A stretch of 64,000 nucleotides of DNA from Phallusia mammillata (GCA_003260075.1 QLIY01000602.1:36431-100430); one strand, 5' to 3'; positions 41,201 through 51,205 are shown, counted from the first letter of the stretch. Made by a program: numbers and translations. Notes: generated by a model from the letters alone, not told the origin.

Positions 41201-41655
41201 TTTCTACAACTTTTTGTCTAAAACACAAACTACAAATAAAGACAATGACATCACATGCAAAAAATATGTCTTGAATTTTTGTCTACAGTTCCCAACCGCT
41301 TTTGAGTTCAACGAGCAGTTCCTTATCCTAATCCTTGACCATTTGTATTCATGTTTGTATGGAACTTTTCTGTATAACTCTGAGCGGGAACGCAAAAAAG
41401 AGGTAAGACCATTTCTTTTAACAGGTGTAAACTTTAAGTCGCACTCACACTGCATAGGCAGAAATGTTACTCTTTTGGTGATGGTATTAGATAAAGTCCC
41501 AGAAAATTACCCCTTTTCTGTTAACCTTTAAGTTTTTTAAATCATTGCAACTGACCATAAACTGGAAAAATCTTTATCAGCAACAGATATTTTTGAAAAG
41601 GCAATAATACAAATTACAGTTTGACTCTTCTTGTGCGGTATTTGGATCTATTGCA

Positions 41656-41745
<90 letters not shown>

Positions 41746-43057
41746 CGAATTAATAAACCAAAAACATTTTTTTGCTGCACACTTTGCACATTGACATAAC
41801 AAAAGTTGTTCAAAGAGTGTTCATTTTCAATTTTATTTTAGTGGATAACGGTGCATAACTAAAATATGAACTTTAAAACGTTGCCATGCACACCAGTATT
41901 TCGTCATAGAGTCCTAAAACACAAGAGGGTGTCTGGACTTTAAAATAGGGAATATTTCGCGGCACACTTAAAAGTCTCTCACGACACACAGTGTACCGTG
42001 GCACACAGTTTGAGAATCATTGACCTAAAGTGTATGATGTGTATGGCACATAATTCCTGGTTTGGGTCAATATTTAATTAAATTAATACAAGTTAATGTT
42101 AGAAGGTAGGATCCACTTTGAAAGTCCAAACATAGACCATGTTATATCCAACAAATAACCCTATCCTTTATGAAAAACTGCTTTTTGTTCAATTACCAAG
42201 GTGTTTTGTAACTTCTTCAGGATTTGCGAAAGAAAACCAAGTCACTGTGGTCACTTGTGATGTCTTTGCGAGATGATTATTTAAATGCACTTTATGTATC
42301 TGCTTACCAAAACCATGTTCTGCTTCCAATTGCTGCTGTTCGACACCTTGACTTCTGGGCAGGCTATTACGCTCGCTGGAATCCCAAGATGAAAATGCAG
42401 GTTTGTAAACCATGTTTTGATCATCGACAGAATGCCTTGCATTAGTAAAATTACTAGGGATTGGGTGAACTGAGCCAGAACCAAATTTCTCGATACCAAG
42501 GATTAAAATTTTAATGCTTGGTGCTTAGCCAAGCAGGCGCATGAGTTAGCTGAGACTTATGACAAATGAAAAAATGTTGACCTAAAGTTCTTTAAAGGAA
42601 ACATCCTTTCAACCTTCCCACCCTCTGTGACAATGAAAATCATGGAATAAAACATGCATTTAATAAGTGCGGTTGTTACTCTAAAAACTATAGAAGTTTC
42701 ACTTAGCACTGACTTGCATCACATGTTATTCTGAAGGGACCTTGATGGCTACATAAGGGACCTTAAAAAATACAGTGTAAAGTGTTTGTGAGATGCTCAG
42801 TGCTTGACCAAACAGAACACTTGGAGGTTTAGCCCATCCATAGAAATTACACATGATAATTATAGTAATCAGTTCTAATTTTTACAACACTGTTTTTATC
42901 GCAGGAGCCGATTCAGGAGAGGCACAAAGAGCTGCTAAAAATCCGTGACCATCTTCGCAAAAAGGTGGAGGAATTGGAAAGGCAGCTTGCAGCAAAACAA
43001 AATGCAAGCTCGCCTGCTCTTACCATTCCACAAGATGCTGCTGCCCTCTCAGTATAA
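33606..43057 (+). CDS. MTMR2: Myotubularin-related phosphoinositide 3-phosphatase, MTMR1/MTMR2 type
   Basis: Twelve exons: 33606-33641, 34078-34263, 34628-34855, 35177-35341, 35533-35637, 36179-36337, 38862-39053, 39906-40064, 40542-40682, 41289-41402, 42221-42400, 42905-43057. They encode about 605 residues, close to the family's usual 600-660. All internal junctions are phase 0. The protein removes the 3-phosphate from PI3P and PI(3,5)P2 on endosomes. The PH-GRAM domain comes first ([20 protein letters not shown] ... YKLYFYQ), followed by the phosphatase fold; the catalytic loop HCSDGWDRT carries the nucleophile Cys381 and Arg387 (CX5R), so the enzyme is predicted active. A C-terminal coiled coil ([15 protein letters not shown]) precedes the stop. 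No FYVE domain is seen, which supports the MTMR1/2 branch; the exact paralogue is not resolvable. The first intron would need a GC donor; if not used, translation starts at 34087. Confidence 0.95.
33642..34077 (+). other. Candidate GC-AG intron of the myotubularin gene
   Basis: Exon 1 ends ACACAAAAG, followed by GCAAGT, the consensus for rare GC-AG introns. The acceptor is GTTACAG at 34077. Joining preserves the frame and adds 12 residues plus three upstream of the ATG at 34087. The upstream ATG at 33606 is thus plausible but unproven. Confidence 0.55.
35757..36030. mobile_element. Degenerate hAT-type element in a myotubularin intron
   Basis: Begins CAGTCATTCTTAACC and ends near GATTAAGAACCCCTG, about 280 bp. 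The inverted ends are imperfect, and a flanking 8-bp duplication is not clear (acgtaaat versus atctaaaa). Probably an old insertion. The right boundary is approximate. Confidence 0.5.
36342..36567. repeat. Contig-overlap duplication joined by a C run
   Basis: About 113 bp (36342-36454) recurs at 36466-36567, with eleven C at 36455-36465 between the copies. It is intronic in the myotubularin gene, just after exon 6, and does not alter coding sequence. Confidence 0.75.
37755..38754 (-). repeat. Tandem-unit dispersed repeat, copy 2 (reverse), interrupted by 86 C
   Basis: The reverse complement begins CTAGAAGGGTGGCTTAGCAC and ends at the hairpin CCCCTTCAGGGAAGGGG near 37755. The internal tandem units are cut by a C run at 38158-38243, where units appear to be missing. 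It lies inside the myotubularin intron between exons 6 and 7. Confidence 0.85.
41658..42022. mobile_element. Right end of a hAT-type element truncated by an 87-C join
   Basis: The segment ends CAGTTTGAGAATCATTG, a typical hAT terminus, with repeated CGGCACAC and GACACAC motifs just inside. The matching left end is absent; in its place is an 87-base C run (41658-41744). The left half was probably lost at an assembly join. Intronic in the myotubularin gene. Confidence 0.55.
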
Positions 43058-43970
43058 GATGCTTGTTTTCTGGCAATGCATCCTAGTTGTTTTTACATTT
43101 TAGTTAACATCAGTGTTGTCTGTTAATAAATGTCTTCAGCAGGTTACAAGTCGGAAAGTTGTAGTTTGTGGAATTGATAATATGTTGACATGGTAGGTTT
43201 ACCACACTGCCTACTGAGATGTTTCTGAAAAACATGGTTGAATTTTGCATGGTTCCTTTTTCAACGGTTTTGTGTTGACCAATGATTAGGTTTGTGAAAG
43301 GGACTCAATTTGAATATCAAATTCAAACTGCCTATGGGTTTGCACCAACACAAAATTATGTTATTTTTTTTTCAAATGTATTTCCTGACTTGTTGTCAAG
43401 TCTATTAATTTATGTTTGAAGTTTGTTTTCTGCGTTCAAGTGATTTGTAGAAAGCATTTAGTTTTCTGCCAACAAGTGAACTGTTTCAATATGGTACAGT
43501 TCAACCCTTCAATGTGAAAAAAGCATTTCAAACTTCTTCACTAAGCAAATACATTTGCAAGCAGTTTTTGATTGATTTGCTTTTTCGTTGAAAGTATTCT
43601 TATTTCATCACCTGAGTATAGTTTGTAGTGATGGGACAATACCAGGTTTTGAAGCGAATACCAAGTATGAGTACCACATGTATACACCGAGTACTTAAAA
43701 ATAGTGTTGTACTTAGTTGTGTATCACTGGCTAATTTATCTGCCATGGCCGGGGTTCAGGCGTGCACACATGCATGCAGAAAAATGTAATCTCCAAGTGA
43801 CCCCCCCCCCATACCGAGTACGAGTATCGATACCACTAAAATCGTTCGATACTGAGTACCGGGTACTCGTCCCATCACTAATAGTTTGTGGAATTTATTG
43901 TAGTCTGTCTAAATTACTCTTAGATTGATGCTTGGTGAAGCGTATTGCAATAAACTTTAAACCAAAGTGC
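43058..43970 (+). terminator. 3' UTR and candidate polyadenylation signals of the myotubularin gene
   Basis: After the stop at 43055-43057, AATAAA motifs occur near 43125 and near 43951 (GCAATAAACTTT). The second is followed by GT-rich sequence. A hAT-type element (43626-43880) lies between the two. Confidence 0.5.
43626..43880. mobile_element. hAT-type element TAGTGATGGGAC with perfect 8-bp duplication
   Basis: Ends TAGTGATGGGACAATACC and GTACTCGTCCCATCACTA, flanked by atagtttg on both sides. The interior is interrupted by ten C (43801-43810), so some internal sequence may be missing. Rich in GAGTACC/GGTACTC subterminal repeats. Confidence 0.88.
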
Positions 43971-44458
43971 ATGTTGTGAATTTTGTTTTGCTTCTAAGCG
44001 GGGTACTACAGTAAAACCTGGATATTTTGTTTTCTTATATCGATTCTGTAAGAATGCACTTACTCCAGCTTACATATTTCTCTAACACAAGTTTTTGCTT
44101 AACTCGTCCTTTTTACTTGCTGCCCACTAAACTGTCACTCCTTTATTAAATGAGTTTTTGAGTAAAGTATTGTCCAAAGTCTTTATTGCAAACTAAAAAA
44201 ACATTAAGAAGAATGTGTGAAGAGTGGAGCTAGAAACGCATTTTATTACAAAAATGAATATTTGGAAAGGTGTATAAATAGTCACTACTTGTTCTTTTTT
44301 ACATAGAAACATAATTATGACAAATTTTGATTATACAAAGTTTAAATAACATATTTCTTGAAAAGACTCAGCAGTAGGCCGAAAAGCAGAATCTTTGAAA
44401 ACTTATCGATTACAATATGCTACATATCATTTGTAAAAAGGAAAAAACACAATAAAGA

Positions 44459-44708
44459 ATTTATTAAGATATAAAATGTAAGGGGTAATCTTGATACATA
44501 TGGAGTCTAAAGAAACAGTTAACAGAACCTAATTCAAAAAATTTCTGTCAAAAAGCATTGGCATCTGTCCTTTTAGATCCCCCCCCCCAATTTATTAAGA
44601 TATAAAATGTAAGGGGTAATCTTGATACATATGGAGCCTAAAGAAACAGTTAACAGAACCTAATTCAAAAAAATTCTGTCAAAAAGCATTGGCATCTGTC
44701 CTTTTAGA
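44459..44708. repeat. Contig-overlap duplication joined by ten C
   Basis: 44459-44578 recurs at 44589-44708 with two or three differences, separated by ten C. It lies just downstream of the MITD1 stop codon. It includes a minus-strand AATAAA (44463-44458) that may be the MITD1 poly(A) signal. Confidence 0.7.
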
Positions 44709-44764
44709 AAGAGGACCTCAAAATAACATATAAGACACTATAGGGTTTTCAAAATCACTCTTCG

Positions 44765-45088
44765 TCACCTATCTCTTGTGTGTTTAGAGTGGAAAATATC
44801 AACAGTTGTTGAATGGCAAGGCCTTTGGTTCATATCATGAAATCCAATGCAAAACTTATCAACTTTTTTAAAGTAGTCCAGACCACGGCCAACTTTTATA
44901 ATCCATCCATTACTGAATCGGATTTCTCTGTCATGAAGATTAGATACATAGTTTACATTCAGTATAATGCCTCGATGTGATAAACTTCTTGCAATGCATG
45001 CTATGTTTTCTTGTTGATTTGAAGAATTGTTGTCGTCTGTTGAAGTGGAGAGATTCACAGTTTTTAGGTTGTCACAGCGAGTACAAAG

Positions 45089-45152
<64 letters not shown>

Positions 45153-47971
45153 TGGAACCGGTTGTAAAGGATTCTGAAATAGACATCCCTAATTATAAGG
45201 TTTACTTCTATATAATACGGCCGCATGCTATGTTTCATGCGCTTAAAATAATCGATTATTGTCGTAGCAAAGTCCATTGTTTTAACATTTTCGTTTTTTT
45301 GACAGTCTGGCTGTTGCTTAGTTGCTTAAAAACTGAACAGTTGACAATTAGTAAACAGTATGTGTAATGAAATTAGATTGTTAGTTACATATCATTGTCG
45401 TGTGTAGATTTTAGCTGAACTGCGCCGCGTATACAACTACTTTCAGAACGCAAACAAGACTAAATTTCGCATTCAGCTGTAATGTGAAATAAATTGATAT
45501 TTTAAATTGCTATAATTTTGTATTTTGTATTTTTTCGTCTTATGGGGAGGAATGAATAGTTCGAAAATTGGAGAAGGGAGGAATGTAACAAAAAAGGTTG
45601 GGAACCACTGGGTTAAACTAACCATGGAAGCTTAAGTCTAAATATATTGTTTCAAAAAAAAGATTGGTATTGAATATGTTATTGCACATAAACTTTTTGT
45701 TGACATAAAAATGTTTTTAAAGAGTATGAAATGCACAAAGCAAAACAATATTTTCAGATTTGTTTGTAAACGTTTCTGCACTGATTCAAAAAAACAAAAA
45801 AGTAAGTTTTTAAACAGTGTTGAGTTCATCCAAAACCGGAACATTGCAAAAACAGTGTATAACTACTAGCACTATTTTGGCCACAGTGAGTAAAATGGCA
45901 AATTATGAAGCAAACCTGATGGCCCCCCCCCCTCTTGCAATGCATGCTATGTTTTCTTGTTGATTTGAAGAATTGTTGTCATCTGGTGAAGTGGAGAGAT
46001 TCACAGTTTTTAGGTTGTCACAGCGAGTACAAAGTAGCTCACAGAACCTTAGGAAGTTGTTAACCTGTAAAAACACAAATAATTCTATAAGTAATGGTTA
46101 AATCAGTGGTTCCCAACCGGGGAGGAATTTTATGAGTTCAGAGGAGGAATTTCATAAAAACTGTAAAAAACATCCCCCCCCCCCAGAACCTTAGGAAGTT
46201 GTTAACCTGTAAAAACACAAATAATTCTATATGTAATGGTTAAACTAACCATGGAAGCGTAAGTCTAAATATATTAGCCCATGTCTGATGGTTGTTTCAA
46301 AAAGAATGGTATTGAATATGTTATTGCACATAAACTTTTTATTGACATAAAAATGTTTTTAAAGAGTATGAAATGCACAAAGCAAAACATATTTTCAGAT
46401 TTGTTTGTAAACAGTTCTGCACGCAGATTTGTTTGTAAACAGTTCTGCACGGACTCAAAAACCAAAAAAGTAAGTTTTTAAACAGTGTTAGTATCCTGGG
46501 TTCGAATCCCGTGAATGACAAAGGGCAATTTTCAGTTCTCGGACTGCCGCCTGATTGTCGAAAAATACAATAAAAAAAAACAGAGTTGAGAGAACATTGC
46601 AAAAACAGTGTATAACTACTAGCACTATTTTGGCCACAAAGAGTAAAAAGGCAAATTATGAAGCAAACCTGATGATAACTTCGAATGTAAGCATCCTCAA
46701 TCCAAACTTCCACTACAGTTTCATCCATGTACGGTGAAAATATAGCAGAGTATCCATGTCCTGTGGCATTGTCTTCAATCTTAAGCTGTTCATGGTATTT
46801 CCCTTCTTGTTTAAGTCGTTCAAGTAGAACTTTAACCTTTTCCGCTTGTGTCATATATTCTTCAATCTTGCTTCGGTAATGCTTCTTTTTGTTGGGATCT
46901 TTTGAAGCTGTACATTTTTCAATGTGAAAAAATGGTAAACATTGCTGATTGAAAAGAATCAATAATCACTTTCAGTTCATACATACTGTGTTTTAAATAA
47001 AAATCATTTTAAAACCTATTTCATTTTAAAAACTGGTTTGTTTTATTTGCCTTGCATCTGAAGTTAGAATGCATTTAGTAGTCGACTTCCTCAATTTGAA
47101 TAGCAATGAAATTAGAGTGGATTATGTGTAGATTGTAAATAAAGAAAGCTTTTTAATTTAACACCAGATTTAAAATAATAATGTCCCTTTGGTCGTAAAA
47201 CAACTTGGCTTGTTACAGCAATATTAAAAATGCTCTAAATAATAGTCCCCCCCCCCATTTTTAAGTTACGTTGCACGAAAAAAGGTTACCAAGCGGGGTA
47301 CCAAACGCAGTACGCACCTAGCGCACCTGTAGTATTCGAAGGCACCCGCAGTCCAGCACCCGTGTACCATTAATGTTATCACGATATCTATAAAAACACC
47401 ACCCCCCCCCCAAAAATACAAATTTGAATTTCATAACTTTTCCAGGTTTTCCAAGCCCGTGGGAACCCTGAGTAGTTGATACTCTGCCAGTCCATCAACA
47501 ACATGATTATTGCTATTACTATCAAAAACAAGAACGAACATTTTTATTCAAATTAATATGCCACTAAAACAAGTTTAACTTAACTGTATCAGCAAAAATT
47601 AATGATGGTTTTACATCACCTTTCAAAACTTCTAATAAAAGATCAATGCCTTCCTGGTAGCACACAAGTGCAGTTTGGTATTTCCGCTCCATTTCAATAG
47701 CACGGCCCCCCCCCCATTACTATCAAAAACAAGAACGAACATTTTTATTCAAATTAATATGCCGCTAAAACAAGTTTAACTTAACTGTATCATCATCATT
47801 AAAAATTAATGATGGTTTTACATCACCTTTCAAGACTTCTAATAAAAGATCAATGCCTTCCTGGTAGCACACAAGTGCAGTTTGGTATTTCCCATGTCGC
47901 TCCATTTCAATAGCACGGGTCAGAATTTTCGCAGCAGATGCTTCCATTCCAGTTATAGCAGCTTCTGACAT
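44765..47971 (-). CDS. MITD1: MITD1: MIT-domain protein of ESCRT-III-dependent abscission (exons scrambled)
   Basis: Exon 1 is 47971-47827 (ATG at 47971), exon 2 is 46907-46669, and exon 3 is split between 46064-45933 and 45088-44765. Together they give about 245 residues, close to human MITD1 (249). The N-terminal MIT three-helix domain ([20 protein letters not shown], then [18 protein letters not shown]) binds ESCRT-III tails. The C-terminal half is the PLD-like membrane-binding domain ([54 protein letters not shown]). The two exon 3 pieces overlap by about 100 bp and differ (one Thr versus Pro). They lie in the correct order along the minus strand, but other duplicated DNA is placed between them. 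The gene is therefore broken by assembly and probably intact in life. Confidence 0.9.
45089..45152. other. 64-base C run inside MITD1 exon 3
   Basis: The tract cuts exon 3 just upstream of its LCTRCDN codons. The DNA on its far side (from 45153) does not continue the exon; the proper continuation is at 46064-46033. This marks a false junction. Confidence 0.8.
45153..45610. mobile_element. Right portion of a polymorphic hAT-type element
   Basis: Ends GGTTGGGAACCACTG at 45610, followed by ggttaaac. Its left terminus (CAGTGGTTCCCAACC) sits at 46104, preceded by ggttaaat. The two pieces are parts of one insertion in MITD1 intron 2 separated by assembly shuffling. An empty version of the same site is present near 46238-46245. 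How far the element extends back toward 45153 is uncertain. Confidence 0.6.
45611..46668. repeat. Two interleaved allelic copies of MITD1 intron 2
   Basis: Sequence around 45611-45921 is repeated around 46238-46674. The exon 3 start and intron end at 46033-46103 are repeated at 46185-46240. C runs at 45923-45932 and 46174-46184 separate the blocks. Differences include a hAT insertion, a SINE-like insertion at 46490-46578 and a 27-bp tandem duplication at 46401-46455, all in one copy only. Confidence 0.7.
46490..46578 (+). mobile_element. tRNA-derived SINE fragment, present in one allele copy
   Basis: Contains GGGTTCGAATCCCGT, an RNA polymerase III B box, and ends in an A-rich tract. The other copy of this intron (near 45815) lacks it, and an agtgtt/agagtt pair brackets it as a possible target duplication. 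It is truncated at the 5' side (no A box). Confidence 0.55.
47241..47412. repeat. Misplaced fragment bounded by C runs
   Basis: A block bounded by ten C on each side (47247-47256 and 47402-47411). Its last 45 bp (about 47353-47400) match 48750-48795 almost exactly, including CACCCGTGTACCATTAATG. It appears to be an allelic copy of the 48.7-kb region inserted in the MITD1 intron by assembly. Confidence 0.6.
47483..47826. repeat. Partial duplicate of MITD1 exon 1 and its intron edge
   Basis: 47510-47705 repeats the region that recurs at 47716-47925, with ten C at 47706-47715 between. The duplicate covers the 3' part of exon 1 with a 6-bp in-frame deletion (loses two codons around ERHGKY) and ends at the C run. 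It is treated as the second allele, not a paralogue. Confidence 0.7.
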
Positions 47972-47989
47972 TTTTGTGTTTTCTTACCA
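47972..47989 (-). other. Short leader with 3' splice acceptor before the MITD1 start
   Basis: On the minus strand the sequence TTTGCAG lies 18 bases upstream of the ATG. A splice acceptor this close to a start codon suggests a 5' UTR intron, or spliced-leader trans-splicing if the host is a tunicate. No donor can be assigned. Confidence 0.35.
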
Positions 47990-48106
47990 CTGCAAACAGC
48001 CTTAAATTCAAAGGAAAAGCAACATTTATTTTTCCTTTAATTGGTTGTGTAATTGATATATAATTGATGTTTAACTGTGAGCCCGCTTACCTCACTCAGC
48101 CTACAC

Positions 48107-48506
48107 CAGTGGTTCTCAACCTTTCGTGGACCGGTGACCCCCTAATAATGACTTTTGGGCCTCTGGGCCCCGTAACAGTATTTTTTGCCTTTTGGCCCCC
48201 TTCAACTCTTCAAGTAGCCCTGTAGGACCTGTGCCCCCCTTAAAAATGTAAATGACATACTCGTGTTGGAATTCGGTACTAATTTCGGCTTTAAACTGGT
48301 CGAATTGAGCAAACAAGAATCCATAATCATGAAAAACCTCAATATAGAGAAATAGTCGATTAAATTAGGGAATCAGGTTGAAAAGAAAATGGTTTTTAGT
48401 GGGTGTGTGACTGTGTGTGGCTGGTGAATCCACTCCTCACCTGTGTTGCCCCGGAACACAGCTCGTGGCCCCCTGGGGGGTCATGGGCCCTGATTGAGAA
48501 CCTCTG
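48107..48506. mobile_element. hAT-type non-autonomous element with perfect 8-bp duplication
   Basis: Begins CAGTGGTTCTCAACCTTTCG and ends GATTGAGAACCTCTG, flanked by gcctacac on both sides (48099-48106 and 48507-48514). 400 bp, rich in GGCCCC near both ends, no transposase. Confidence 0.9.
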
Positions 48507-48529
48507 GCCTACACCATAACAGGGGCTAA

Positions 48530-48705
48530 TCGAGCGCTTAGTGAAACAAACCAGGGCAATGGGCTTAAAGCGGGTTAGGCGCGCTAAACGGGTTACGCTG
48601 GCTATACGCGGGCTAAGCGGTCTTAGTGAAAGCTAAGCGGGCTAAAGGATGGCTACGTGGACTAAGTGAACTACGTGGTTAAGCTGCCCTGGTGTAAGCT
48701 AAGGC
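48530..48705. repeat. Degenerate GGGCTAAGCGG short-period repeat
   Basis: Variants of gggctaagcgg, gctaaacgggtt and ggctacgtggac recur every 10-25 bp for about 170 bp. The pattern is a decayed microsatellite-like array in intergenic DNA. Confidence 0.5.
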
Positions 48706-49079
48706 TAAGTGGGAAAAAAACGGCTCGCAGTTTTAGACAGCAGTGCCAGCACCCGTGTACCATTAATGTTATCACGATATCTACAAAAACACCCGGGAAT
48801 TTCCCTAAACAAGAATAGGGCCAAACCAAAACATTCATTTATAATGTGCGGATATGCAGACATGCACATTTGGTCTTTCAGTATTTTCATGAAATGTTAA
48901 ACAATTGTTTGTAGGTTTGAAACAAAAGCAAATTAGGCCTATGCTGTGTCAAGTGCGCTTTAAAGTTTTTGAGGGCCGACGTCCCTTGCGCCAGAATATA
49001 CAACGTGGAAAGAACCTGCAAGCTGTTTTTAACGTTTGGATAAACACAGAAAACGTATACTGGGAATAGTGAAGGCTTG

Positions 49080-49900
49080 CTGTTGGACATATGAAACCAC
49101 AAACACAAAGAGATGCGCTTCAAGAGGTCGCCGACGTCAAGCCGACAACTGAAACATTATTCCGCGCTCAACCGAAGGCAGGACATCGACGAACTCGTCT
49201 GTTAGTTGGATGTACTTGCGTCCTTGGTCGCGACTTGTGCTTCCTTGCTCAGTCGTCTTGACCGCTGACGCTGCAAAGGAACAGATCAATGCCTGATAGA
49301 CAGTTGTGTGGGGACGATGCTTTTGTCAGNGTCTGTTAGTTGGGTGTACTTGCGTCCTTGGTCGCGACTTGTGCTTCCTTGCTCAGTCGTCTTGACCGCT
49401 GACGCTGCAAAGGAACAGATCAATGCCTGATAGACAGTTGTGTGGGGACGATGCTTTTGTCAGGCCAAATCGCATGTTTGAGTGTTTGTGGTGAGCCCAC
49501 AAACACAAATTGTCGCGCTAGCAGGTGGTCTTCGACGTCCAGCTTTAGCTTCCACCGATGTTCAGGGCTCAAACCAAGGCCGGACGTCGAGGAACTCTCC
49601 CGTTTGTTGAGCGTCCTTGGTCGCGACATGTGCTTCGGTGCTGAGTCGTCTTGACCGATAACGCCACAAACGAAAGGACCAATGCCCGCTAGACGGTCGT
49701 GTAGGGACGATGTCTTGTTATGGCGACGGTTTTGCGTCGGGCGTGCAAGAGCGCGCGCCCGCGCAATTGCGACATCTCGTCGTCGTTTTACTACCACTTA
49801 TGCCACGTCGATACATGTCTCGTTTCCATTCATTTTCGGATGAAATAAAACGTTTTATGTACGACCGATTGCAGTAGGTTCTGAAAAACCACAAACAGAA
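49080..49900. repeat. Local tandem repeat of about 400 bp, with an N join
   Basis: Similar blocks begin at CACAAACACAAA near 49091 and 49499 and at a related CCACAAACAGAAG near 49889. Each of the first two continues through diverged versions of CAGTCGTCTTGACCG and GTGTGGGGACGATGC. In addition, 49195-49329 is repeated almost unchanged after the N at 49330, which is an assembly overlap. The interval is GC-richer than its surroundings; no recognised protein. Confidence 0.5.
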
Positions 49901-51142
49901 GTTGCGTAAAAGGATTGAAAAGGGGCATTTTTTCCTTTTCTGTTAGCTTTAGGAGGTGAAGTCTTGGTGCTTCGGGCGGGCTCGACGCGTCACTGCTAAA
50001 CCGGTGCTTTGCGCTTTGCTTAGCGGTGACGTAGAGCTTTCGATGCGCAAGTACCATCGCCTCCTGGTAAGCTAAGGACCCGCTCCGCTCCTCTTGGACG
50101 AGGGAGGCCGCAATGCTGGGGCTATTTGCTCCAGCGTTGCTCCCCTCTCTTGTTCAAGAAGCCACCGCCTTGCGGGATGCTTTTGCTTCCCCGCATTGGC
50201 TGGCCTTGGACGGGCTCGGTTCGGAAAAAAGAGCCTTGAACTCTCTCACTTTTCTCTTTCATTTATCATCGTCGCTGCTGGCGCTACGAAAAAAAGTCTT
50301 TCAAATATTTTTTTACAGAGATCGTCGATGACGCCGCGCAGCAGCAGCAGGATCAACAGGAGCAGCAGCACAAGTGGGCAAAAAAACGCTAGTATAAAAT
50401 AATCCTTTTCTCTCCGCGGGCAACGCCAACACCTCGACGTGCGACAAGAGAGGAGCAGTGCCGAGCACAAGGCCCAGCACCGATCCTCTCGAGCAAACTG
50501 AGAGGCCGACGCTGCAAACAGAAGCCAACTCGACTTGTCCCCGTTGCTACCGCCGAAACAAAATGCCGCCATTGCTCGGGAAACCGGCGGTGAAACCGAT
50601 TCCCGAGCTCTGACGTCACCTGTGACGGAGCTGGGGACGAGCCAACGTTCCGTGTGTCGAAACACCCAGAACGAGCTTCACTCGAGCCCTGAAATTTGGG
50701 CTATTTCAATAGATGCACCCAACTTCCGTTTGTGGGTTTTGTGTGTGTGGGTACATTGCAATGCAATCACATGATCACAACGTTTGACACGGTTGAATAG
50801 TTGGCAGTCACGTGAGCGACATAGAGGTGTGGTAAAGCATGAGTCTGGTGCTTGTCTCGATGTGGGAAGCTGCCAAGTTGAAACCCACAATCGATACGCA
50901 GTTCGCGCATCACAAGACTGTTGGACGAAACTTGGTCGCTCGATTCGCTAGCCTGGCGAAGATCATACTATGTAGCTAATTAATTAGACCCGCTTTGTCG
51001 ATAGTATTGCTTACCCATGACATCGTCGGTTGAAATTGGAGTGCCGGGGTATGGGTAGTCAGCATTTTGTTGTATTTGTGGTGAATTCAACGAGCTCTCG
51101 ACGACATCTGTAACTGTGTTGAGGGGCGAGTTTTTTTTCACG
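49900..51142. other. GC-rich intergenic stretch without recognised gene
   Basis: Open frames exist on both strands (for example 50246-50665 minus), but none shows a domain, splice context or consistent coding pattern. CAG-rich sequence near 50339-50372 gives low-complexity Ser/Arg frames. Could include promoter or non-coding transcript sequence. Confidence 0.35.

Positions 51143-51205
<63 letters not shown>

Noticed and set aside
45153-45280. Minus-strand ATG frame of about 42 codons ([12 protein letters not shown]) just beyond the 64-C run
   Set aside because: It does not continue MITD1, likely lies inside the hAT fragment, and has no supporting similarity.
49420-49797. 125-codon minus-strand frame rich in Arg and Ser
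   Set aside because: Lies in tandem repeat DNA, is not preserved between repeat blocks and has no domain.
50246-50665. 139-codon minus-strand frame
   Set aside because: Several overlapping frames of similar length exist in the same GC-rich DNA; no conserved motif or splice context.
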